Below, piece by piece: positions 46,945-60,406 of a stretch of DNA of 64,000 bases. The stretch lies in the NCBI GenBank assembly GCA_002189035.1, contig NEEC01000009.1, positions 868,001 to 932,000 on the forward strand, given 5' to 3'. The translations under genes were made by a program, and so were the position numbers. A model generated the notes under the pieces. It did not search any database, was not told the DNA's origin, and worked only from the letters and a program-made list of their open reading frames with translations. Positions within the stretch are counted from its first letter, which is position 1. Every line of letters starts with the position of its first letter. Source of the stretch: Utricularia gibba (taxonomy: Eukaryota > Streptophyta > Magnoliopsida > Lamiales > Lentibulariaceae).

Positions 46945-49023
46945 CTACAGCCAATTCTGAGGTGGTCTTATCACAAAAGGGAATCCTGATGATGCTGCAG
47001 CCTTTGCAAAAAATGGGGTTTGATTACTCATTTGATGGTGATGCTGTTGTTGTTGAAGGTGATAGTGTTGCTGTTGCTGTTGTTGTCCATTTATGGGCAT
47101 GGAAATCGGAATCTCTCCCACCTTCCTGTGCTGATGGTGATGACCCTGTGGGAGAGGACAGCACACCGGGATTGCACATCATTTCCTTGTATTGCTTTAG
47201 AATATGCAAAATGCTGCTTACATACATTGTAGCCTTGGAGTGTGAATGGTGGAGATTGCACCATCTGAGCCGTATGGGGCTGGGGCTCAGAACCAGGCTC
47301 AGGCTCAGCTGTTCTCCCATATCTCTGAGCTTCTTTGCTGCTGTTAGTCTTCTCTGAGCTCGGGGACTTCAAGCTGGTTTGGCTCAGAAGCTGCAAGGTT
47401 TCCATTTCCCCGTATCCTTCCCTCAACCGGCGGCCATCTCCACCACCAGGAGAACCAAGATGCTGAAACATGGGAAACTTGATTCAGTTTTGATGATATC
47501 AGAACGAGAACCAGGAACCAGCTTATGTACTCACCCCCTGCCGGAATTCGGATTCTCCTGTGCCATGTTTTGCTACTGAGTTCCCCAAGCTCAGATCCAG
47601 ATTATGATCTGCTACACTGTTTGAAGATTCTGATGCATACAAACACATCATTTGTGTATCAGGATCGTCCCCTTTTTACATGTTTGCTGATGATGGTAAA
47701 AATCCCAGTTACAGCAGTTACCTCCTGTTTTCATCTCCTCATCGTAGATGCTGGGGTCAAAGTTCGTAACAGCTTCTTTCCCATTGCATTTAAGTACAGC
47801 TTTATCATAAGCCCTGAAAAGTACATCGCACGAACAGAAAAGTAATTACTCAGATCATTCATCTCTTTGACAACAAAAGCTAAGCTTGAAACCTACCTCG
47901 CAGCTTCGATTTCTGTATCGAACAGACCCAAGTAGACGTACCTGTTTTCGTAAGAAGATGCAGAGATTTTAGATATGAATCAAAGATTCAAGCTTTCTGA
48001 ATGGGAAATTTGTGGGGATCGTTAGCTCACTTTCTGCCCAGAAACTGACCCATTCGAGCTTCCCATCTCCCGCACTTGTGCAACGTGACTCCTCTGTACT
48101 TGGAGGTTCCTCTGGGGAAAACGCTGCTTTGTCTTCTGAGTGCGTGCACGAATTCTTCTTTGCTCAAATTCGCCATCTGGGAAGAAGGAAATTAAGATCA
48201 AGAAGGTAACAGAAAGGACGAGAAGAGAAAGGGGTAAAAAGATACATGTTTCATATCTTCTGCATAATCTTCAATGCTGAAATTTATATCAGCATCTAGT
48301 CCTCGGAACTTCATGGCAGCTCTATCGTATGCTCTGCAAATTTGGCAGAAAGGAAAGGAAGGAGTCAGGGCATTTGATTGGTTTTGAAGGATATGAACTC
48401 CGGTGCCCGGGGAAATTACCGCGCCGCCGCGTGGGCGGTGTCGAAACCGCCTAAATAAACTTGCTTTCCACAGTCCCTGAGAAAAAGAAGGAGATGAAAC
48501 GGGTGCATGTGAAGGAGATGAAAAGTGGAAAGGGGACCGACGAATTGGACCGTTTGGTTTATGATGATAATTACCATATGTGAGATTCCCACCGGCCGGT
48601 TCTCCGGTAGAACGTGACGCCACGATATTGTGAGCTCCGGGAACGTGGCCCACGGCGGCTCTTCTTCAACGGCTGCGCTACCGGGGTAATTTCGCCACCG
48701 ACAGCTTGGCCGAATTTTGCTCCCATCCAATTTGCTCTCGGGAAGCTGCTGGGCGTTGCTGTCTCTTCCCTGCTGCCGACTGGAAAGAACTGCCGCGTCA
48801 CCGGCGGCGCGTGGTAATCATGATCGACAGGAAACCCAAAGATTTTGTCGGCGCTGCTCCTCTTTCTCCCCCACGCCTTATCCACATCCTCCTCCTCCTC
48901 CTCCGACGCATCCAAAACGACAACCGCCGACGAGCTCGAATTCGAACCAGAGTCAACGCCAACTCCCTTCCTCCTATCATCCCCTGATTCTTCCCCCACC
49001 GGAGAGCCGTTCAGATTCCACAT
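46945..49023 (-). CDS. AP2: APETALA2-type (euAP2) transcription factor
   Basis: Nine exons: 49023-48575, 48476-48420, 48333-48246, 48176-48031, 47941-47897, 47813-47722, 47629-47535, 47462-47226 and 47145-46945, giving 469 residues with every phase matching. The start MWNLNGSP is the euAP2 N-terminal motif; an in-frame ATG farther upstream (49134) is less likely. [13 protein letters not shown] precedes two AP2 domains (about 132-192 and 224-287) with [18 protein letters not shown] and [26 protein letters not shown] motif (EAR-like) follows. The last exon is His/Gln-rich and contains the miR172 site. Predicted roles are floral organ identity and flowering time. Dense acidic and Ser stretches fill residues 10-60. 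No frame breaks. Confidence 0.96.
46980..47000 (-). promoter_or_regulatory. miR172 target site in the AP2-type mRNA
   Basis: The minus strand reads CTGCAGCATCATCAGGATTC plus a further C, the miR172-complementary sequence of euAP2 genes, here encoding A-A-S-S-G-F. It lies 33 bases before the stop codon, the usual position in the last exon. Regulation by miR172 through cleavage or translational repression is expected from the family. Confidence 0.93.
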
Positions 49024-51856
49024 TATTTCTAAAACAAAAACAGAAACACAGCAAACTACCCGAAACAAACCAGATCCATCTCTCTTCACACCAATCACCA
49101 CCCCTGAAAAAAAAACCACCGGAATGTTTCTCAAAGAACCTAATCAAACCAAAAAAGAATCTTGATCAGATCCCTCACTCGGGAGCTGCTCAGGTCTCCA
49201 TTTTTTCACACAAATTCTACATCCCACACCCCAAAAGCTCCTTCTGAGACAGCCAGCCAGTTAAAGAAGCGATCCCCCACACCCAGAAAGCTATTTCTTT
49301 CGTTGCGCCCGTTGCGGTGAGCTCAGTATTTATGGATGTGGATGTACCCTGCAGCTAACCCATTCATCACTTCGCTTTCAAAAATCTATTTCGGTTCACT
49401 GTTTCTAGGCCACAGTGCATGTTTAAAGTTCCCCCATTTGTTTCTAGTGACTCCTTATCACCCCCTTTTTCAATCATTCAACCACTACTTATTTTACCCC
49501 CTTTTTCTCCCCCACATATCCATATTTTTCTTCATCCTAAATAAAACAAATTCGAAAAATTTCAAACCCATGAATTTAAGAGGTGGTTTAATACTACAGC
49601 TATTAGTATATTTAAATATAATAAATATATATATATTCAATTGTAAAGTATATAACAAATTATATGTTTGATATTCGAGAATAGAGTTATCAGGCATAAC
49701 AATCTAAGATTCACAAGAAAAACACAACTGTACTTGAGAGGAGAAATAATTTTTGAATGATTATAAATGATAAAACATGCGCTAGTACAAATATAATTGA
49801 GTTCAATCTCTTTATACTTCATTTGTATATATCATTCATATATTCAAAAAATGAGAATATAAATAATATAAATATATAAGATTGATATACATAAAATCGT
49901 TAAATCTTGTATATAATATTATCAAATACCCTATAATACGTTTGAATAATTTTTTTTATTCTTTAAAAAATGTAATTAAAAATTATTAAACTCGATGGTT
50001 AAAACCTCGTCTATCCCGCCCAGCCTCCCCCCGGTGATGTTGAAATTTGGGCGATGGTCTACGCCGTGGCGCCGCCGTCAAAAGGCCTCTTATTCAACGA
50101 CACTTTTTACCGTACAAACCTTGACATAAGAAGCAAGTCCAGAAACTGGACTCCAAAAATAGAACAAGAATCAACATAAACCACTTGGTGGCACCCTTCA
50201 TCACACCCTTTGAAATGATTTTTTACTTCCGAAATCATAGAAATTTAGTTCGAATTTGATAACAAAATTATTTCATTTTGTCACACATAGTAGCTAATGT
50301 GTCTGTGTGTCTTTTATTTTATTTTTTTTACATGGGGGAAGAAGGGGGTTGCCCATGAATACCAAAAAAGGAATCTGGCTTCCACATAAAATATTAACAT
50401 TGGACACGAACATGTGGTGTACGAGGTTTCACTTTGAAAGGCGGCGAGGGAGGCCACGTCGCTCCCCAACAATTAAACAAAAAAAAAACAGGTTTTCACA
50501 CACAAACACGTACGGGTGGGTGTGCGTGTCTTTGACTCCGAACCTGATTGGCTCGGAGCCCAAGTTCGGGAATTGCAAATAGGCCACGTGGTCACGCTAC
50601 GGTCAGCATCCCCCCTACCGAATAAAATATCATATCCCTTTTTATTATTTTGTACAACATAATTAATAACGACATCATTATAAAAACATCAACTGTCACA
50701 ATATTTTTATTATTTTCGGTACAATTATTGTCACCACCACCATCCAAAAAATAAAAAATAAAAAATATTCGAGGTAGGGGAGTGCCTACGTGCTTTTATT
50801 TATTCATTTGTTTATTTCAAAAAATAAGACTTTCCATTGAGTTTGATTGTCCAACCGACGTGTTATTCACCATATTTAAAAATCACGATTCACTCATAAA
50901 TTATTAATTATTAAAAAATTCAATTCAATTCGAATCTTTCTAAAATAAAAAAATAATTATAATTTAATAATACTATTGTTGGAAATCAATCTTTAGTGAT
51001 AGTAAGATGTAGTAAGTTGAATATGCTCTTAGTATCAATCAAACTCAGAGAATTGTTTGTGAAATGGTAGAGACAAAAACCTTGCAGTACTTGGGTTAGT
51101 ATGAGTAACAAAATTTTTACTCAAAAATCTCACATATTGGCCTAGTTTATTTTCAGCCCCATTAATTAATATAAGAATAAGCCCAAACTAAAGATTCTGC
51201 AACTTCATGAGAAGATATATTTATTGTTCAATTGCAATCTGTCACATCCTAATGATCATATTTACAAAGATCTATCTTTATGTATTGTATAATTACATTA
51301 ATAGAAATGTAAACAAGTGATAGAAAAACAAGAACTCTTTCTTCAAACCTCAAGCCTCCTTCCCACACCAGAATCTACAAACATACAACCATATCTTCCA
51401 TTAAATATAATTTAATGAGAAAATATGCATATTTTTTCAAAATGAAATTAAGATTTCAACTAGGGGGGAAGCGTTGAAAACGCGAATTATTTATATAAAT
51501 GATTTATTATTTTCTTGGTCATTTAAAAAAATAATTATTTTTTGAAATAATTGGGCTTGACCTGTTTGGAGACAGTAGTGAAGGGCCGGCCCAACATAAT
51601 TAAATTTCACCGGCATTTCACTTTGAGCATCTCTGAAGGCGGATGTGCATGAATATTATCTGTTGGAGCAGCCGGGGGACCCTGGAAACGCATCTCTGCA
51701 ACTGATGCTGAAAGGCATTCACAGTAGGGCTGGAAGCTAGAAACCGACTGGGGCCGACGAATACTGCTGTGCCTGGCGACGGACGCTCCTCTGGTATTCG
51801 ACTGGATCCTGCGTTGTTGAGGAATCGTCAGGTGAGGGAACAAGATATGGAGATTT
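49024..51856. other. AP2 promoter and AT-rich intergenic, 2.8 kb
   Basis: The left part is the leader and promoter of the AP2-type gene on the minus strand. About 49530-50000 and 50640-51560 are very AT-rich with long A/T runs. No reading frame, terminal repeat or RNA gene is recognised. Confidence 0.5.
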
Positions 51857-52354
51857 TTACACAGAGGGTATTGAGGAAAGGAAGAGGACATGTAGGAAAA
51901 GACGGCATGCGAATTCTTGGGCAGGACTGTTCGGATTAGGCTGGTCCAACATGTCCTGAATCCCGCGTAAGATTTGCTTTATGGTGATGGCGGGGCGCCA
52001 TCCCTGCGTCAAGGGTGAAGAGAGGGCATTACTGAAATGAATTGCAGAGCAGATAGTTCAGAGGTGGGTGATGGGGTGTGGACTTACTTCTGAGTTGATT
52101 ATGGAAAGGCATACACTGAAAAAGGAACATTTACCCCTGGTTTACCCGGAATGACGCAATTCCAGACCATTAAGTCCACCGTTCCATCCGGCAGAGACTC
52201 CGGTTTCGCCACAAAACCCTACAAAGGAAAAAAAAACCCAATAAACAAACACATAAAACCCAAAAACGAAAACAAAGGATCCAACATGTGGATGAGTCTT
52301 CCTCCAAGACTTGCGCTCCTCCGCCAGTCGTCCCCGCGCAATTCCTCCAGACAT
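51857..52354 (-). pseudogene. SUMO-conjugating enzyme E2 (SCE1/UBC9) pseudogene lacking exon 3
   Basis: Pieces in SCE1 exon order on the minus strand: exon 1 at 52354-52286 (MSGGIARGRLAEERKSWRK), exon 2 at 52218-52135 (GFVAKPE...[11 protein letters not shown]), an exon-4 piece at 52115-52088 (VCLSIINSE, with the catalytic Cys) and an exon-5 piece from 52003 ([19 protein letters not shown]). The exon encoding the TDWEGGFFPLT to HPNVYPSG core of the E2 fold is absent. Between exons 2 and 4 only 19 bases remain, GTAAATG...TTTTTCAG, apparently the 5' end of intron 2 fused to the 3' end of intron 3, too short to splice. The C-terminus also diverges after PAQ. Introns are kept, so it is not a retrocopy. 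Confidence 0.8.
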
Positions 52355-53182
52355 CTCATGTCCAAAAAAATCAACGCAGTCGACAGTTCCTTAAAGACAA
52401 TCAACACGACCTTCTACCTTCCAAATTTTGAAAAGTAACAAGTTCATCCACATGATATTCCGCACCTCATTCACTGTATCTGGAAATCCCTTCCTTGTCT
52501 CTTCCTTCCTCCATGCGCCTTTCAAATTTTCCCAATTCGACTGTTTTTTTATTCAGAAAAAACAAATTCTACGTGACGGCCCAATAAAATATGGGCCGGT
52601 CTCGCCTGTTAACCCAAACATATAACTACAGTTCGGCCCAATTTATCTGTACACGTGATGGGCCCACTTCCGGTGTAACGGGTAGTTCAGCATTGATTAC
52701 AGCTGGGCCCGGGAGATCTCCTTTTGAAAAAGGAAGAAGGACATTTGACCTTTGGCTTTACATGGTGTAGTCATGACTCAGAATACATGGCGAAGAGCAT
52801 CTCCATTTTCAACCAAACGGATGTCTTTTGGGAAAGCTTGCTTATCCCTGTCCTCCAAATTGAAAAAAAGAGACGCATTTGGGAAGATGAAGATGGGGAA
52901 AACCAAGTTATAGCACATGACAGACGCAAATACAGATTACTGGTATGATATGGACAGGTGATCAATCACCTTGAATTGCATTCCACAAAACCAAAACTAA
53001 CACAAACAATCACTTCCATATTGGACCTAGGAGTTCAGACTGGGGGGATTACATGGGATGGGACAACAGAGAGAAGTGGCAATCACAATGGTACGGGGAG
53101 AGGATGATGAGATGTACAAAACGAACCTGATCAACCTCTCCTCAGCTTCCCTTCCACCAAAAGAGGACCTCCAACTCCGCAG
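52355..53182. other. Upstream of the SUMO E2 copy and 3' of WRKY
   Basis: No gene is seen. The right end should include the WRKY 3' UTR. Confidence 0.5.
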
Positions 53183-54345
<1,163 letters not shown>

Positions 54346-55805
54346 CGCCGCAGAAGAACCCCTAAAACGCTGCGTTTAAAGACCACCGGACGGGTTGGGG
54401 CAAAGCAGCAAACAGTCGTAGGCGTCCGATGCCACACTTTAATGATACGTCCTCGGCCCGTCAAAAAGGAGGCTTGGGCCCACTAATTCAACGCCTCTGT
54501 TGACCAATCACTTTTTTATTAACACATTATAATAATCATATTATTTCCCGCCGGTCACCCACAAACTTCCATAATTAGCAACATTTCATCATCCCACCCC
54601 ATTTTCAACATGCTTTTAATTTCTCTATTTCCATATATTAATTAAATATTCATCTTTTCTTATTGGTCCGTGGGCTTTTACACAACAGTGTATTGGCCCA
54701 AGTCCAATGCCCTCCTAAGCCCAATGTTCTGATTTGATGGGCCCAACACGAGAAAAAAGGCTTCGGATGCCTGACGTCTTCTCAGTTCTCACTTCTGTTT
54801 GCAGTATTCGGACCGGGTTGGCTGATCAAACCGATGTTCGGACCGTACGATCGGAGATCGGTAGTTAAAAGTGTAGTAATGTGGAGTTAGTTTTGTAACA
54901 GTTTTAAAAGTTGAAGCTGGAGGAATTCCTTTTTTTAGAAAACTGCCATGTTCTTAACCCAAGCTCTATGAAGAAGGGTGTTTCCCAAAAGGGCATTGGG
55001 CTAGCTATGGAGCTTGAAACTCCTGAGTTAGTTGGTTGTAATGGAAGGAGGCAGTTTGGAGCTAAATGGAGTTCACATGAGATGAGCAGAAAAAAATTTA
55101 GGGAATCAAAGGAGGGAGACAGTCAATTTATTAGAGGATGGACAAGGAAAAAACATGAGTTCCCAAGGCACTTTCCACTGTGGTGTTGGGAGTTGACATC
55201 CCTTCCCCTCAGTGGAGAAGGAGGTCTATCAATGGGAAAACATGACTTGGAAATCCCTCCAAGCTCACATCTCCATACAATCCAATGCCCCCTTTTCGAC
55301 TCTACACAGAACCCCAGACGAAGCTTAGTATGATGTCAAATCTGAACATAAATGCTGTTGTCCGGGCTCGCAGCTCTTCCAGTATCTAAAAGAAAAAGTT
55401 TTCCTGTGTGTTCTCCATACCTGCACCAAGGAAGACATCAACTGGGGTCTATTTCACTTCCTCACGCACTATTTCCTCTTACACATTTGTGTGAAAAAGA
55501 GCTTTCAGTTTGTGTGTTTACTGATGCACATCAGTTTGAGTGTTGGGATGTGAGCATTGCTGGTTTTGCGAAAGGGGTGGTAGTAGGCTTGTTTCGTTGG
55601 AGAACATCATTGTGCACAGTTGCCGAGAGAACCCCATGTGTAGAAGCACTGCTTAGGGTTCGAATGCTGGATGACGCTACAAGATTGTGTGTGCAACAGA
55701 AACAAAGAAAGAAAGAAAGAAAGCACTATTTTTTCAGTGTAAGCACACACATACCGACATGGGTGTGTGGAAACGTTGCAGAAGAATTCGTGCGAATGGT
55801 GGATG
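54346..55805. other. WRKY promoter and region 3' of the MIR166 cluster
   Basis: The AAAACGCTGCGTTTA element at about 54362-54376 lies just upstream of the WRKY ATG. The open frames at 54911-55333 and 55352-55972 have no recognisable features; the second runs across a MIR166 hairpin on the other strand. No gene is called. Confidence 0.5.
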
Positions 55806-55892
55806 GGGGAATGAAGCCTGGTCCGAGAAGCGTGCTTGCTTTTCATTCATTCTCTGTGATACAGAAGCGCCTCTCGAGCCAGACAACGTTCC
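55806..55892 (-). ncRNA. MIR166: MIR166 precursor hairpin, copy 1
   Basis: On the minus strand, mature miR166 is complementary to 55806-55826 (the plus strand reads GGGGAATGAAGCCTGGTCCG plus A). The star strand is complementary to 55872-55892 and begins GGAACGTTGTCTGGCTCGAG. The star is on the 5' arm and the mature RNA on the 3' arm, as in known MIR166 genes, with a 45-base loop region between. The mature RNA targets class III HD-ZIP mRNAs that control leaf polarity and vascular pattern. The hairpin stem probably extends a few bases beyond the given limits. Confidence 0.93.
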
Positions 55893-55979
55893 TCTCAGCC
55901 TCAAACACTCGCGGTATGTGTAATAATCGGGATAAAAGGGACTACCATTCATCCAAAGAACGGAAAGGGTGATTGTTGA

Positions 55980-56074
55980 GGGGAATGAAGCCTGGTCCGA
56001 AGCAATTACCAGCTTGAACAACAAGAAGAAAAAGGGCTAGCTCCAGAGCAGCTTCGAGCCAGACAACATTCCCC
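55980..56074 (-). ncRNA. MIR166: MIR166 precursor hairpin, copy 2
   Basis: The same 21-base mature miR166 is complementary to 55980-56000, and the star, starting GGGGAATGTTGTCTGGCTCG, is complementary to 56054-56074. The star differs from copy 1 at a few bases and the loop differs in sequence, so the copies have diverged. On the minus strand this copy comes first; only about 87 bases separate the two hairpins, so one primary transcript probably carries both. Confidence 0.93.
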
Positions 56075-56198
56075 ACAACGCCATTTTCCTCACAAATGGA
56101 GATTGGAGAAGAAGAAACCAAAGAAAAAGTGAGAGAGAAAGAGAGAGGGGAAATGAATTCATTTGATTCAGAGGTGAAAAGGGCTTTTGGGGGTTGTC

Positions 56199-56210
56199 GG
56201 ATTATATAGA
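56199..56210 (-). promoter_or_regulatory. Putative TATA box of the MIR166 primary transcript
   Basis: The minus strand reads TCTATATAATCC, about 125-135 bases upstream of the first hairpin. A CT-rich leader (GAGA repeats on the plus strand, about 56120-56160) follows it, as expected near a plant MIR transcription start. Confidence 0.55.
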
Positions 56211-58735
56211 CAAACAGCTACGCCTCTTCTCTATCTTCACTCAGACTCCAAGAGAGAAAGAGAGATTCACGCATACCAATACACCACCACTGACTTCCTT
56301 CTCAAAACAAAATAATTTGCTTATGATTCAGATGTTGTTTCATCTTCAATTAATCCCCTGACAAATTCCACTTTTTAACATAAACCACATTCCCTAATTC
56401 CCATGCCCCACCCCATTCATCACCTTGCTCTTATCTCATGAAAAGTCTACCCCAACCCCAAATCCTCTCTTGCTTGGATTGAGCTTGCAGCAAGAGTTGT
56501 ATTATCTCTCATCTCGAGAATAGTTGCAGAGATGGAGCACCGATTTTGCTGTGAAAACAGTAACATAGCATAGCATGTGGAAGAACATTGGATCAAAGAA
56601 GACAAGATGTGTTGTATTGTATTGTATTGATTTGATGGAGAAGGAGGGGAGGAGTTGAATGTGTTAATGTTTTCTCACATTCCCAAGGACATGACAAGAA
56701 GAGTGATGAACGTTGTCCCCAGTCAACACAGCCAGCCCTCTCTTTTCCTTCTGGGGTTTTGCCATTCTACGGGTTTGGGTTTTTAGGGAACTGCAAACTT
56801 GCTAATAGTTTAATACTTTTTCAACTGTTAAAAAGAAGACAGGGGTCGACTGTAAAATCCAGCAAGAGAAGAGAAGACAGTGCCTGGAATGAATTTATTC
56901 ATTTTCTAAAGCAATAACGAAGGGCGATATCTCCCTACCCACATAAATGCGACAGTGTTTTCTCCATCATTACCTTATTATTTCCCACCTTCCCTCTCCT
57001 TAACTTTAATGCCCCCTGTCAGACTCATTCTCCCTCCCCACCGCCTCCTCCTTCAGACCCCCTTGTAATAAAACAATCCAAGGATAGCTCGTCCTGAGTT
57101 GTTTTACAGAGTTGAAAATGCGTATTACAGCAAGCTGTGCAAGAACGCCGTTAAGCAGAAGGAGCCATGCTGTCAAAGCTTGCTCGCTTTTCCCACACTT
57201 TCGGACAATCCCCGTTTCACATCGCACACATCGAAACCTTTTACATGAACATGCAATCAATCATCCAGGCTCCTTTAGTTGCAATAAACATTGTTATTAA
57301 TAACACGGGAGTTGAAAACGAGGCCGGGGACGAGGAACCTTTGCATTTGCAGGGAGCTGCTGCGAGGAACAACAGTGGCTTCCGCAAAACACGTCTCGTA
57401 GAAAGACGGCGATTCCGGAAACGGGACATCTGGGGCGTCGAATTGTTTAATCCGAGGGCCAGAAAACGGTGCCCCCCCTGTCAGCATAGTGTAGCGGGAG
57501 CGGAGGGATCGGGAACCGAGGAGATGAGATGGTGGAGGAGTCGGCCCGCGCAACGAGGGGGAAGACGAACAAGAAGAGGAAAAATTTACTTGCGGTAACA
57601 AAACTGTTTACCCCCACCGCCCCCCTGTAACCTCCTCAAGAATTTCAGGCAACGAAATTAAAAATTCTCTCCTCCGGTAGGCAGCCATGGCAGCAATTAT
57701 TTAATGCCGCAGAACAAAGGTTCAATTTCCTGCATCCTGATTGGATCGTATACTTCCCCACTGTCCAACATTTTTCTTTATTTTTTCCCTTTTTTTTCCT
57801 AATTTTCTTCAATCACAAATTAACCGCGGTAGAAATAAAAAAGGTAATAAACACCGTCCACGTGCTGCTGCTTTTACCCTTCCTAACCACGTGATGGTTA
57901 AGTTAATGCCCCTAATTTTTTTGAAATTGAAAATTGAAACCGGTTCGAGTTACGAAAAATAATAAATAAATAAAATTAGCAAATGTTGCTGTCGCATCAG
58001 CTTTTGCATTTATTATTACATGAGTCACGAGTTTGACCGGCCCTAGTAAATGCACACCATCCATCATCTTATGTTCAAATGCTATGGTGGATTTTGCATT
58101 CCAGATTAAATTCCCCATAAATAATAATTATTAATTAATTAATAAATTGATAAAATAATTATGAATAATGAGAATTTGACTTGGTGAGATTTGAAATTGT
58201 TGTGAAGGGTACAAGAGCACGTGATGGCGGTAAAATGTATTCAGAGGGGAGGGGAGGGACAGCTGGCGCACGTGTCAGTTGGCTATTGCTCACCTGCCTA
58301 GAGAGAAATCATATGGTAATGATGCCATGATGATGATGATGCTGCTGCTTCTGCATGCATGCATGCATCCCGGAAGACTGTAACATACATACCTCATAGT
58401 CGACCGACGGACGCTTTGGGTAATAATAATGACAATAGTAATAATAATAAATTATTTTTTTTTAAAAAAAGGTGATCGGAAATGTGGATTTTGGGCTTGT
58501 TACAAGCGTTTTATTCGTGGGCTACGTGGATTGGGCCGGCCCAGGATTCTTTCCACACTGGAGAGAGGACGTTGTGCATCATGAACCAAATCCTGTGTCG
58601 TGTGGTGGAAGATTGAGTAGAAAGTGATGGAGATGAAGCAGATTGAAGTTTCGGCGTATTGTACACATCTCAATTCATTGGAATGTATCAAGAATGGAAT
58701 CAAACATAAAGGAAAGAAACATGCGTTTGGTGACC
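56211..58735. other. Intergenic, 2.5 kb; one unassigned minus-strand coding-like segment
   Basis: A minus-strand open frame at about 57275-57601 includes SRSLRSRYTMLTGGAPFSGP and IKQFDAPDVPFPESPSF. It looks like protein but has no ATG in frame before an upstream stop and no family I can name. The remainder is non-coding. Simple repeats lie near 58327-58378 and 58421-58452. Confidence 0.4.
58363..58378. repeat. (GCAT)4 microsatellite
   Basis: Four GCAT units, adjoining a (GAT)n/(GCT)n stretch at 58327-58350. The unit also spells overlapping CATGCATG (RY-like) words. A (TAA)n-type stretch follows at 58421-58452. Confidence 0.8.
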
Positions 58736-59350
58736 TCATCGCCAGTGCTCGTCCGTGTCTGGCTTAGGCAACGGAGAAGGTTGGGAGAAAGGCAAGGGGA
58801 AGAGGTGATGATCGTTCGCCATGAAAGAGGACGGATGCGAAACGGAAGAAGAAGAGTAGACACCGCCAGCGCCGCTGCCGCCGAATCCCAAGGTCTGATG
58901 GTTCTGTTGTTGATCGATTTGCTGTTGTTTCGGTGCGTTAAGCTTCTGCCCTTCCATGTCTCTGTATTTGGTGAGATAGATTTTGAGGGGATCGACGTAT
59001 GCTTCAAACCCTAGGGTTATGATCGCCCACAGAATGTCGTCGCCGTTGATCGTCTTCCTCTTTTCTCTTTGGCATTTATCGGATGCTTCGCCGGTGACGA
59101 AGCTGATGAACTCCGATACGCATTCCTGAACGGTTTCTTTCGCTTCCTTGGAGATTTTCCCGTTTCCCGGTATCACTTTCTTCATGATTCTGCCCACGTT
59201 TGCGATTGGCAGGAATCTGTCCTGTTCTTTGTTGTTGTTATTCGTATCGTTGTTGTTGTTAAGGGAGCTGGTGGTGTTGGAGGAGGATGTCTCTGGGCAG
59301 GTGCCGCCATGATCGTCTTCTGCTCTGATATTTTCTCGCTTTCGCTTCAT
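58736..59350 (-). CDS. NF-YB (HAP3/CBF-A) histone-fold subunit, non-LEC1 type
   Basis: A single-exon frame of 204 residues starting at 59350. Residues about 45-134 form the complete NF-YB histone fold: [55 protein letters not shown] and [14 protein letters not shown]. Lys replaces the Asp that defines LEC1-type members (GKISKEAKE), so it is the non-LEC1 class, nearest to NF-YB3-like proteins. It pairs with NF-YC and NF-YA to bind CCAAT boxes; relatives promote flowering. An Asn-rich N-terminus and Gln/Ser-rich C-terminus flank the domain. No frame break. Confidence 0.95.
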   Translation of the reverse strand: MKRKRENIRAEDDHGGTCPETSSSNTTSSLNNNNDTNNNNKEQDRFLPIANVGRIMKKVIPGNGKISKEAKETVQECVSEFISFVTGEASDKCQREKRKTINGDDILWAIITLGFEAYVDPLKIYLTKYRDMEGQKLNAPKQQQIDQQQNHQTLGFGGSGAGGVYSSSSVSHPSSFMANDHHLFPLPFSQPSPLPKPDTDEHWR

Positions 59351-60406
59351 GTTTCAGGGGAAATGGGAGAACAGGAATTTTTTATGTTTTAATTTTGTTC
59401 TGTTTTTTTGTTCGTTTTTATTACGTTTCGGGTCTTCCGGCCAAATAGGCGGTTAAATAGAAAGGCTTTCTCCATGTATGAACCGGCAAGTACAAGTCAT
59501 GCCCATGTTTCGTTAACTAATTCCTCCTATTAACCGCATTATCGGAGATTAGGTGACTAAATCTGATCACACATATAGCACAGCATGCATTTCTTACTGT
59601 TCTTTGAAAATCCTTCTTCGTCTATTTCTGCAGCAGACTGGGCTGGATTGTGATCCCAACGGGCAGAGAAGGGGAGGAGAGGGAATCATTTCACTTGTAT
59701 AAAATGCGACTCAAGGCTTACCTATAGAGCTGGATATCGGAGATGTCTAGCACCCGTTTCGGATGTAGTAAGGACAGGAATCAAGAGTAGGGCAACAGAG
59801 AGAGGTGACAAGATCTCTTAGTCTTCCACTTAGTTTTCTCAATTGGAAATTGGGTGCACTTGAATTCTTTAGCTCTGAATTCAATTGTTCAATATGAATT
59901 TCTTAATTATGTTATCTTTTCGTAGCACACGATTTCTCTCTGCATTGAAGGATATTGGCTTTGCTAGCAATCGTAAAATGTTTCTTTTACAGGGGGTAGA
60001 AGATAAAAATTCTTTCCTTATATGGGAGCAGAAATGAAGGATCCAACCCAAGTCGCGGGAGCATGGTGGTGCCCGTAGATGAATCTGGACTTCCTTGAGT
60101 CAGCGGCTACCCCAGTAACTCCGTACCATACGAAAGGGATAGCGGAAAGAAGGGAAGGTGCGCGACGGCAATTTCGGTAGAAGCTTGGAACTTTGTGAGA
60201 TTTTTTTCATGGGCTTCCGAATTAGGGTTAGAAATTTCTTTTTTATCGGAAACAAGAATGGGTCAATTGTGGTTGGTCTAATGGGCAGCATATGGGACGT
60301 GTAAGCGAAGTGAAAAATCAGGTCTTGGCTTCGCGGTATAGCTCATCTTTTATATAACTAGGCTGGATTCTGAAGTATTGCGGTGGTTTTTATAAAAAAT
60401 GATGGA
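59351..60406. other. NF-YB promoter and PPR leader
   Basis: No gene is seen. A TATATAA element at 60351-60357 lies about 50 bases upstream of the PPR start codon. An out-of-frame ATG at 60399 overlaps the start. Confidence 0.5.

Noticed and set aside
47024-47471. Apparent frame break near the end of the AP2-type gene
   Set aside because: A normal GT-AG intron (donor GTATGTAAG, acceptor CTCTCCCACAG) at 47225-47146 joins the two frames in phase 0.
55352-55972. 206-codon plus-strand open frame
   Set aside because: It runs antisense across MIR166 hairpin 1, has low-complexity peptide, no family features and no plausible promoter.
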